NCBI GenBank assembly: GCA_946480605.1
Contig: CAMLKW010000211.1
Coordinates: forward strand, 1-7,639
Length of the DNA: 7,639 bases
DNA from: an uncultured Roseateles sp.
GTDB taxonomy: Bacteria > Pseudomonadota > Gammaproteobacteria > Burkholderiales > Burkholderiaceae
Reading direction: 5' to 3'
The notes under the pieces: model-generated
The model's database searches: none
The model's input: only the letters and a program-made list of their open reading frames with translations
What the model was told of the DNA's origin: nothing
Program-made: the position numbers and the translations under genes
Shown: piece by piece, positions 1 through 6,158 of the stretch
How positions within the stretch are numbered: the stretch's first letter is position 1
Layout: each line of letters opens with the position of its first letter

Positions 1-413
1 AAGCTGGCGGCCGTGGGGCCCATGGAGCCGTGGCGCTTGCTGCCCAGCACGTAGACGGCCTGGCGGGCGTCGATCCAGTGGCCCACCGGCTGGTCCCAGT
101 CGGCGCGGGCCATGTCCTGCACATGCGCGGCCAGCACCGGGCGCACCTGCTCGGGCTTGAGCAGCGTGGACAGCAACTCCACGCTGTCGCAGAACCAGGC
201 CACCTCGCTGCTGCCCTTGTAGATGATCTGGCCCTTCGGGCCGGGGTAGTCGGCCAGCAGCATGCCGTCCAGCGAACAACTGGCCTGGGCGCTGATCTCG
301 TGCGGCTTGGCCGCGTCGTCGCTTGCTGGCTTGCGGCCACAGCCGGCCAGGCCGGCCGCGGCGGCGGCACAGCCGCACAGCAGGCGACGGCGCGTGAGGA
401 GCGTGGATGTCAT
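1..413 (-). CDS. nosL: NosL, lipoprotein copper chaperone, 3' end cut off by the window
   Basis: NosL binds Cu(I) and passes it to the NosDFY complex for NosZ maturation. 137 residues are visible, most of the expected length of roughly 170-200. The N-terminus MTSTLLTRRRLLCGC... ends in a lipobox LAGC with the lipidated Cys at 25, so it should be anchored in a membrane facing the periplasm. The TRRRLL stretch at 7-12 resembles a twin-arginine signal. Candidate metal-binding residues are Cys46 and Met51 in CSLDGM, Cys75 in WFCDSVE, and His112 and Met131. The segments ADYPGPKGQIIY (54-65) and GSKRHGSMGPTAAS (124-137) fit the family. The ATG start at 413 overlaps the nosY stop; GGAG lies nine bases upstream. 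The reading frame is open to the window edge. Which residues bind copper is inferred from position and residue type. Confidence 0.94.
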   Translation of the reverse strand, partial: MTSTLLTRRRLLCGCAAAAAGLAGCGRKPASDDAAKPHEISAQASCSLDGMLLADYPGPKGQIIYKGSSEVAWFCDSVELLSTLLKPEQVRPVLAAHVQDMARADWDQPVGHWIDARQAVYVLGSKRHGSMGPTAAS

Positions 414-1249
414 GGCTTGAATCTCCATCCCGCCAGGGCCAGCGGCGCGCCTATCCAGCCCAGCATCGCACCGCCCATCAGCCAGGGATTGCCCAGCGCA
501 GGCGGCACGACGCTGGCGAGGCCGTACAGGCGCGCCATGTCGTCCAGCGAGAACACGTTGAGGATGCGGAACACGTCCGCGGGATTGAGCAGCAGCAGGT
601 AGGCGAAGCCGTCGCCCCCCAGCCAGCCGCCCAGCTCGCCGCCGCTGGCCACCAGCAGGCCCAGCAGCAGCAGGTCGAACACCAGCACCAGCGCAAACCA
701 CAGCGCGATGGCCAGGCCCGAGGCGCGCGTGCGGTCGCGCGCCAGCACCGACAGCAGCAGCGCCAGGCTCAGGAAGGCCAGCCCCAGCAGCACCGAGCTG
801 GCGACGAAGCCGCCGTAGTGATAAAGCCCCGCCGCGCCGAAGCGCTGCCACAGCAGCGCCGCCACCAGCGCGAAGCCGGCCAGCGTGGACAGCGCCAGCG
901 CGGCGGCCAGGCCCAGGTACTTGCCCAGCAGCAGCTCCAGCCGGGTGATGGGCAGGGCCAGCAGCAGGTCCAGCGAGCCGCGCTCGCGTTCGCCGACGAT
1001 GGCGTCGAAGCCCAGCAGCAGCGCGATCAGCGGGATCAGGTAGATGACCAGCGACACCAGGCTGGCGATGGTGGCCTCGATGGAGCGCGGGCCAATCTGG
1101 CCCTGCGCGGCGCTGCCGAAATAGGTGATGGCCAGCGAGAACACCGTGAACACCAGCGCCACGGCCAGCACCCAGCGGTTGCGCAGCCGGTCGCTGAATT
1201 CCTTGGCCGCGATGGCGCCGATCTGGCCGAGTTTCAGTCCGTCGTTCAT
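410..1249 (-). CDS. nosY: NosY, membrane permease subunit of the NosDFY ABC complex
   Basis: Integral inner-membrane partner of NosF; it couples ATP hydrolysis to NosD in the periplasm for copper-site assembly. The protein has 279 residues with six likely membrane helices, near 27-44, 60-81, 108-134, 147-170, 178-201 and 255-274. This is the ABC-2 permease layout. The N-terminal cytoplasmic stretch AIAAKEFSDRLRNRW and the loop GERERGSLDLLLALPITRLELLLGK (about 86-110) are typical ABC-2 features; the loop probably contacts NosF. Family members are usually about 275 residues, so the gene appears complete. The start at ATG 1249 overlaps the nosF stop as ATGA and has a good GGGAGG four bases upstream. 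The stop overlaps the nosL start, again as ATGA. The substrate is debated: a sulfur species has been proposed, and copper hand-over from NosL to NosD is supported by published structural work; the sequence does not decide this. Confidence 0.96.
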   Translation of the reverse strand: MNDGLKLGQIGAIAAKEFSDRLRNRWVLAVALVFTVFSLAITYFGSAAQGQIGPRSIEATIASLVSLVIYLIPLIALLLGFDAIVGERERGSLDLLLALPITRLELLLGKYLGLAAALALSTLAGFALVAALLWQRFGAAGLYHYGGFVASSVLLGLAFLSLALLLSVLARDRTRASGLAIALWFALVLVFDLLLLGLLVASGGELGGWLGGDGFAYLLLLNPADVFRILNVFSLDDMARLYGLASVVPPALGNPWLMGGAMLGWIGAPLALAGWRFKP

Positions 1250-2181
1250 GCGGCCTCCCGCAGCTCGAAGTAGAGGTCTTCCAGCGTCGGCTCCTCGATG
1301 CCCAGGTCGATCAGGGGCTGAGCGGCCAGGCGCTGCAGCAGCGGCATCTTCAGCGCCCGCGGACAGTCGATGCGGGCCCGCTGCGCATCGTCGCGCTGCC
1401 AGCCCAGGCCCGGCAGCGCGGCGAGCTGCTGCGGCAGCGCATCCAGCAGCGCGGCGTCGGCCTGCAGGCGCAGCTGCAGAGGCCGGGTCGAGCGCTCGCG
1501 CAGCGCGGCCACACTGCCCTGCGCACGCAGCCGGCCGCCGGAAAGCATGGCCAGCGCGTCCACGCGCTGCTCCAGCTCGGCCAGGATGTGCGAGCTGATG
1601 ACCAGCGTGACGCCGCGCGCACGCAGCCGGTCGAGCTGGGCGTAGAAGTCGCGGATGGCGGCCGGGTCCAGGCCGGTCGTGGGCTCGTCCAGCAACAGCA
1701 GTTGCGGGTCGCCCAGCAGCGCCTGCGCAAAGCCCAGGCGCTGGCGCATGCCCTTGGAGTACTCGCGCACCGGCCGGCGGCCGGCATGGGCCAGGCCCGC
1801 CTGCTCCAGCAGCGTGGCGCACTGCGACAGCGGCGCGCCCTTGAGCCGGGCGAAGAAGCGCAGCGTCTCCAGGCCGTCGAGGTTGTCGTACAGCACCAGG
1901 TTCTCGGGCAGGTAGCCCAGGCGGCGGCGGGCCTCGCGGAACTGGCGGCCGCCCACCTCGCAGCCGTCCACCCACAGCCGGCCCTGCGTGGGCGCGATCA
2001 GGCCCAGCACCAGCTTGAACAGCGTGCTCTTGCCCGCGCCGTTGTGGCCGATCAGCCCGAGCAGCTGGCCGCGCGGCACGCTCAGGTCCACGCCGTCCAG
2101 CGCCTTGAGCAGCGCGCCGCCGCGGCCGTAATGCTTGGTCACGCCCTGCAGACGCAGCGCATCAGCGGAATTGCTTGTCAC
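1246..2181 (-). CDS. nosF: NosF, ATPase subunit of the NosDFY ABC complex
   Basis: Cytoplasmic ATP-binding subunit that drives the NosDFY complex needed for CuZ assembly in NosZ. The protein has 311 residues from GTG 2181 (314 if GTG 2190 is used). All ABC motifs are present: Walker A GHNGAGKST at 45-53, a LGYLPEN segment at 88-94 where the Q-loop falls, the signature YSKGMRQRL at 141-149 in place of LSGGQ, Walker B LLLLDEP at 161-167 with the catalytic Glu, the D-loop GLD at 170-172 and the switch histidine at 198 in SSHIL. The YSKGM form of the signature and LPENLVLYDNL are typical of this branch of ABC-2 ATPases. The C-terminal region, about 230-311, ends EEPTLEDLYFELREAA. The stop overlaps the nosY start as ATGA, pairing ATPase and permease tightly. 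Key residues are intact, so it should be active. Confidence 0.97.
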   Translation of the reverse strand: MTSNSADALRLQGVTKHYGRGGALLKALDGVDLSVPRGQLLGLIGHNGAGKSTLFKLVLGLIAPTQGRLWVDGCEVGGRQFREARRRLGYLPENLVLYDNLDGLETLRFFARLKGAPLSQCATLLEQAGLAHAGRRPVREYSKGMRQRLGFAQALLGDPQLLLLDEPTTGLDPAAIRDFYAQLDRLRARGVTLVISSHILAELEQRVDALAMLSGGRLRAQGSVAALRERSTRPLQLRLQADAALLDALPQQLAALPGLGWQRDDAQRARIDCPRALKMPLLQRLAAQPLIDLGIEEPTLEDLYFELREAA

Positions 2182-3460
2182 GCCATTCACTCCAGTTCTT
2201 GTGTTGGGGCTGCATGAGCGGGTGCGCGTCCACGACGCTGGGCACGCGCAGCACCGGGAACTGCTGGCCCAGCACGCGCAGGGCCTGCACCGCGGGGCTG
2301 CCCATCAGCAGCTTGACGCTGGGGTGGCGCCATTGCAGGCGGTCCACCAGCTCGTTGGCCTCGTAGGGCACGTCGCCCAGGCCGTCGCCGTTGCGGTCCC
2401 AGCCCAGGTAGTTGCCCCAGTGGTTGCCCTGGCCGCGCGCGCCATCTCGCGTGTCGCCCCAGCGCTCGTCGCGCGCGCCGACGTAGCGCACCTGCTCGCG
2501 GTTGGCGATGAAGTCGTTGCGCTGCACCACGTTGCGCGTGGAGCCGGCCGAAAGGTGCACGCCCACGTGGTTGTCCACGACCAGGTTGCCGCGCAGCGTG
2601 GCGTACTCGACGTCGTAGATGAAGAAGCCGCGGTTGTTGCCGGCGACGATGTTGTCCTCGATGACCGAGTCCTGCAGCGTGCGCAGCATGATGCCGTGGT
2701 CGCTGTTGCCCCAGGTGCGGTTGCGCCGCACGGTCTGGTCGCGCACTTCCATCAGCGCCAGCCCGCCGCGGTTGTAGTAGCTGTCGTTGTCCTCCCACAG
2801 GTTGTAGTAGGAGTTCATGTAGTGCGTGCCGTAGCGGCTGTGGTGCAGCTTGTTGGCGCGGAACTCGGCGTGGTGGGACACGTCCACGTACAGCGCATCG
2901 CGCACGAAGCTGATGTCGTTGCCGACGATCTGCGCACCCTTGGTGTTGTAGAGCTGGATGCCGTTGCCGCGCTGCGAGGAGTTGACGTCGCGCAGGCCGG
3001 TGATCAGGTTGTGCTCGATGCGCACCTCGTTGGCCTTCTCGATCCACAGGCCGAAGAGGTTGTAGACCAGGTCGCAGCGCCGCACCACGGCGCGGTGGCT
3101 GCCGGGCTGGATGTAGATGCCGGCATGCTGGGCCTTCAGCTCGTGGCCGGAGTCGCGCACGATCAGGCCCTCGATCGTCACGTCGGTCGCGGCCACGCGA
3201 ATGGTGTCGCCGCGCCGGCCACCACTGATCGTGGGCCGGTCGATGCCGCGCAGCATCAGCGGCTTGTCGATGCGCAGGCTCTCGTCGTAGAAGCCGCGCT
3301 CCACCTCCACCACGTCGCCCGCGTCGGCCCGCGCGATGGCCGCCTGGATGGCCTCGCCCGGGCGCACGCGCCAAGTGGCCGCATCGGCGGCGCCCAGGCC
3401 CAGCGTCAGCAGCAGCGCGGCCAGGGCGCGGCCGAGGTGGGTCGCTCCAGGGGGCTTCAT
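2162..3460 (-). CDS. nosD: NosD, periplasmic beta-helix copper-site maturation protein
   Basis: NosD works with the ABC transporter NosFY to assemble the CuZ copper-sulfur centre of NosZ in the periplasm. The protein has 432 residues. Residues 1-27 look like a Sec signal peptide (RALAALLLTLGLG, cut after ADA). The mature part starts TWRVRPGEAIQAAIARA, typical of the family. From about 85 to 330 there are regular short repeats of the right-handed parallel beta-helix (PbH1/CASH) type, for example IYIQ, LWIEKANEVRIEHN, IQLYNTKGAQIVGND, IMLRTLQDSVIEDN and VHLSAGSTRNVVQRND. A conserved NHWGNYLGWD...DGLGDVPY block at about 346-366 closes the helix. The start is ATG 3460, which overlaps the nosR stop as ATGA; a weak GGGGTGG lies eight bases upstream. 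The same reading frame stays open far upstream through nosR, but only as a high-GC shadow. The 3' end overlaps nosF by about 20 bases. Identification rests on fold pattern plus position in the operon. Confidence 0.96.
   Translation of the reverse strand: MKPPGATHLGRALAALLLTLGLGAADAATWRVRPGEAIQAAIARADAGDVVEVERGFYDESLRIDKPLMLRGIDRPTISGGRRGDTIRVAATDVTIEGLIVRDSGHELKAQHAGIYIQPGSHRAVVRRCDLVYNLFGLWIEKANEVRIEHNLITGLRDVNSSQRGNGIQLYNTKGAQIVGNDISFVRDALYVDVSHHAEFRANKLHHSRYGTHYMNSYYNLWEDNDSYYNRGGLALMEVRDQTVRRNRTWGNSDHGIMLRTLQDSVIEDNIVAGNNRGFFIYDVEYATLRGNLVVDNHVGVHLSAGSTRNVVQRNDFIANREQVRYVGARDERWGDTRDGARGQGNHWGNYLGWDRNGDGLGDVPYEANELVDRLQWRHPSVKLLMGSPAVQALRVLGQQFPVLRVPSVVDAHPLMQPQHKNWSEWRDKQFR
2190..2193 (-). 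promoter_or_regulatory. Shine-Dalgarno GGAG that favours GTG 2181 as the nosF start
   Basis: The coding strand reads GGAGTGAATGGCGTG here. GGAG overlaps the first in-frame GTG (2190) and so cannot serve it, but it stands eight bases before the second in-frame GTG at 2181. This is the reason for starting nosF at 2181. Initiation occurs inside the last codons of nosD, consistent with translational coupling. Confidence 0.5.
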
Positions 3461-6102
3461 GCGGGCAGCCACCCCAGGGACTTGAGCGCCAGGAACAGCG
3501 CGGCACCGATCAGCAGATTCTTGAATCCGACGTAGCTCAGCATGTCCATCCAGCCGGCCACACGGTAGTTGGCGCGCCACCAGGGGCCGTCCTTCACGTA
3601 GCGGCGGCCGCTCATGCGGATCAGCACCTCGTAGACGCTCCAGCCGAACCACCAGCCGATGATGGCGGCCGAGGACAGGCTGCCGCGCGCCGCCAGCAGC
3701 CAGGCCAGGCTGGCCGCCACGGCCAGCGAGATGCCCGCCACCTGCAGCGCGCGCTGGCTCTTCCAGCCTTCGCGGCTCCAGGGCCAGAGGTGGTCGCGGC
3801 TCTCCAGCAGCAGCACCTGCCAGCCGCTCATCGCGCCGCGTGTGGCATAGGGCTGGGCGGGATCGGTGGGCATGCGCGGGTCCGGGCCCTGGGCGGCCTT
3901 GGGCGAGATGGCCGGCACGGCGTCGATGGGGATGAAGTAGCCATCCTTGCCGATGGGCGTGATCAGCAACCCGTCGCGCTCGCGGCGCTTGCGCTCCTTG
4001 GCCAGCGGCGGGCAGCCCTTGGCGTCGGTGTACAGCACCATGCAGTCCAGGCAGTGCAGGCACTCGCGGTGGTCGATGCGGCCGTCGGCGTCGATGGCCT
4101 GGGCGCCGCAGCCCACGGCGCAGGCCTTGCAGCTGTTGCAGTCCTGCTTGCGCTTCAGGCCGAACCAGCGGAAGGTGCTGGGCATGGCCAGCGAGGCGCC
4201 CAGCGGGCACAAGTATTTGCAGAACGGCCGTTCGATGAAGAGCGACAGGCCCAGCAGCGCGGCGACGAACAGGCCATACGGCCAGGGCCGGTTGAACACG
4301 CCGACCAGGAAGGTGGTCTTGAACGGCTCCACCTCGGCCAGCATCTCGGCGCGGCCCATGTCGAACATCGACACCGCCAGCAGGCCGAAGAAGATCGCGT
4401 ACTTCAGCCACTTGAGCCTGTCGTGCAGCGCCTGAGGCACCGGCTTCTGCCAGCGCTTGAGGCCCAGCTTGCGCGCGATCTTGAACAGCGCCTCCGACAG
4501 CGAACCGAACGGGCACATCCAGCCACAGAACAGCCCGCGGCCGAACAGGAACACCGAGACGATGATGAAGATCCAAAACACGAAGATGAACGGATCGCTC
4601 AGGAACAGGGGCCAGGACCACTGGAACAGCAGGCTGTGGAACCAGGTCAGCACCTGGGTGATGGACGGCTGGGCCATCAGCCCGAAGCCGACGAACACGA
4701 TGGACAGGGCCCAGGCGCTGTACTTGAACGCGTTGACCGGCCACTTGTTCTTGTGGGTGGACAGGCGGGTCAGCCGCTCGCGCAGCGCGTAGACCACGGC
4801 CACGGCGATGAGCAGGGCGCTGAACAGCGCGATCTTCCAGGCCTGGCTCTTCCAGATGCGCAGCCAGGGCGCGTCGGGCTCCACCACCACCGGACGCCCC
4901 CCCTGCAGCAACGCATCGGGCAGCCAGTACTTGCTCTCGAACACCGCGAAGCTGCGGTGGCCGGTGGCCTGGTCCACGCGGTTGCCCAGGAAGGCCAGCT
5001 TCCACGGATAGGCGGCCGAGAAGCTGGGGGAGCGGATCACGAAGATGACCGACTCGGTGTAGGCCGGCGCCCCCGCAGCCTCCAGACCGTAGAGGTTGAT
5101 GGCGTCCAGGTCGCGGAAGGTGAAGGCGTCGGCGCCCTGCCTGACCTGCACGCGGTCGTAGATGCCGCCGCGCACGAAGCCCGATCCCTTGAAGGATTCG
5201 GCGCCGGCGCTGCGCACGACAAAGAAGGCCTGCTCGCCGTCCTGCAGGCGCGCGCGCAGGTTGGCGTAACCACCGTCGCCCAGCAGGCTGCGGCCGAGGT
5301 CGGGGTGGTTGAGGTCGCCGAACCACAGCTCGATGAAGGGCTCGCCGGCACGCGGCAGCCCCACCTGCTCGGGCTGGACCCGCAGGCGCTGCACGGCGCC
5401 CATCGCCTGCAGCTCGGCCCAGCTGTAGCGCCTGCCGGCCTCCAGCCAGCGAGCGCGCTCGCGCACCGTCGGCTCGATGATGCCCACCTGGCGCGCGACC
5501 GCGCTGCCCGAGAGCTGCATCACCTGGTTCTGCGCCACCACGGTGACCGTGGCGCCGGAGATGGCGTCCACGCCCAGCACGTTCTCGTCGGGGCGCGAGG
5601 GGCCGACCTCGATCTGGTCCTTGACCGACTTGCCGAGGTATTGATCGTTGAACTTGACCAGCGCCGACTCCGGAATGCCCAGCAGCAGGATGGGCTCGGA
5701 GTGCTTGAGCACCTTGACGCCGACGTAGCGGCCGGCGCGGTCCATGCCGATCAGCGTGACCACCGGCTTGCCGGAATAGGCCGGCGTGTCGGTGATGTCG
5801 GTGGACAGCATCACATAGCCCAGCAGTGCGGGCCGGCCTGCGGCATCCGCCGGGCCGTAGGCCTCGACATAGGGCGGCTGGCCCTTGCGCGGCGAGAAGC
5901 TGACTGCCCCCGGAAAGACGTCCCTGCAGGGCAGCAGCGCGCACAGGTCGGGCGCCGTGGCCAGGTCAGCGGGCAACTGGGCCTCGTAGGCCTGCTGGCC
6001 TGGAGCCGCCTGGACCCCGGTGGCCACCAGAAAAAAAACCGCGGCCAAAGCCCGGAGGCAGGCCGCGACAAGTCGGTGAGCTAACGTCATCTCTGCTCTC
6101 AT
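3457..6102 (-). CDS. nosR: NosR, membrane flavo-iron-sulfur protein supporting N2O reductase
   Basis: In the known family NosR supplies electrons to NosZ and is needed for nos expression or sustained NosZ activity. From ATG 6102 it has 881 residues. A signal peptide occupies about 1-32 (hydrophobic ALAAVFFLVATG, likely cut after VQA). A periplasmic FMN-binding domain follows; SGATVT at 182-187 is the flavinylation motif, with Thr185 the expected FMN-linked residue. Membrane helices lie near 423-440, 461-477, 504-522, 566-582 and 607-623. Two CxxxCP motifs sit at Cys526/Cys530 and Cys628/Cys632. The ferredoxin-like cysteines are 655, 658, 661, 665 and then 681, 684, 687, 697; the second set has a long last gap. 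A C-terminal part of about 180 residues adds two or three more helices. Start choice: ATG 6102 has GGACGG six bases upstream; ATG 6090 has GAGAG five bases upstream and also keeps the signal peptide. An upstream ATG at 6228 would run into nosZ and is unlikely. The stop overlaps the nosD start as ATGA. Flavinylation needs an ApbE/NosX-type enzyme, which is not in the window. Confidence 0.97.
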   Translation of the reverse strand: MRAEMTLAHRLVAACLRALAAVFFLVATGVQAAPGQQAYEAQLPADLATAPDLCALLPCRDVFPGAVSFSPRKGQPPYVEAYGPADAAGRPALLGYVMLSTDITDTPAYSGKPVVTLIGMDRAGRYVGVKVLKHSEPILLLGIPESALVKFNDQYLGKSVKDQIEVGPSRPDENVLGVDAISGATVTVVAQNQVMQLSGSAVARQVGIIEPTVRERARWLEAGRRYSWAELQAMGAVQRLRVQPEQVGLPRAGEPFIELWFGDLNHPDLGRSLLGDGGYANLRARLQDGEQAFFVVRSAGAESFKGSGFVRGGIYDRVQVRQGADAFTFRDLDAINLYGLEAAGAPAYTESVIFVIRSPSFSAAYPWKLAFLGNRVDQATGHRSFAVFESKYWLPDALLQGGRPVVVEPDAPWLRIWKSQAWKIALFSALLIAVAVVYALRERLTRLSTHKNKWPVNAFKYSAWALSIVFVGFGLMAQPSITQVLTWFHSLLFQWSWPLFLSDPFIFVFWIFIIVSVFLFGRGLFCGWMCPFGSLSEALFKIARKLGLKRWQKPVPQALHDRLKWLKYAIFFGLLAVSMFDMGRAEMLAEVEPFKTTFLVGVFNRPWPYGLFVAALLGLSLFIERPFCKYLCPLGASLAMPSTFRWFGLKRKQDCNSCKACAVGCGAQAIDADGRIDHRECLHCLDCMVLYTDAKGCPPLAKERKRRERDGLLITPIGKDGYFIPIDAVPAISPKAAQGPDPRMPTDPAQPYATRGAMSGWQVLLLESRDHLWPWSREGWKSQRALQVAGISLAVAASLAWLLAARGSLSSAAIIGWWFGWSVYEVLIRMSGRRYVKDGPWWRANYRVAGWMDMLSYVGFKNLLIGAALFLALKSLGWLPA
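6091..6100 (-). promoter_or_regulatory. Candidate ribosome binding site for the alternative nosR start at 6090
   Basis: On the coding strand the bases GAGAGCAGAG directly precede ATG 6090; GAGAG ends five bases before it. This site lies inside the codons that follow ATG 6102. It makes 6090 a real competitor for the nosR start, shortening the protein by only four residues and leaving the signal peptide intact. Confidence 0.35.
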
Positions 6103-6112
6103 TGTCTGCCGT

Positions 6113-6143
6113 CCGCGCCAGCCGGCTCGAGTGACCGGCGCGG
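6113..6143 (-). promoter_or_regulatory. Possible hairpin in the nosZ-nosR spacer
   Basis: The spacer contains a 7-bp inverted repeat, CCGCGCC at 6113-6119 and GGCGCGG at 6137-6143, with a 17-base loop that itself holds the palindrome AGCCGGCT. Alternative pairings with the inner GCCGG/CCGGC are possible. It lies just after the nosZ stop and about 10 bases before the nosR start. There is no T-run after it on the coding strand, so it is not a standard intrinsic terminator. It could stabilise the nosZ message 3' end, mark a processing site or lower nosR translation relative to nosZ. In DNA this GC-rich such repeats also occur by chance, so the functional reading is inference. Confidence 0.3.
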
Positions 6144-6158
6144 CGGCATCGTGCGGCC

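Noticed and set aside
407..1273. Gln/Arg-rich open frame of 288 codons on the plus strand opposite nosY
   Set aside because: The Gln-rich composition comes from reading CTG-rich hydrophobic membrane codons in reverse; not a coiled-coil protein.
2135..3535. Open frame of 466 codons on the plus strand opposite nosD
   Set aside because: Low-complexity Val/His/Ala translation lying against a well-supported NosD; antisense shadow.
5635..5655. TTGAT sequence resembling half of an FNR/Anr/Dnr box
   Set aside because: It lies inside nosR, the second half-site does not match ATCAA at the right spacing, and it is not upstream of a gene start.
3461..5944. Upstream extension of the nosD frame through nosR, which would give a 1260-residue protein
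   Set aside because: The extra part is Arg/Gly/Ala-rich out-of-frame nosR sequence; nosD has a clear signal peptide right after ATG 3460.
3790..6084. Open frame of 764 codons on the plus strand opposite nosR
   Set aside because: Rich in Gln, His, Ala and Val with no recognisable motif; it is the antisense shadow of a GC-rich gene whose opposite strand clearly encodes NosR.
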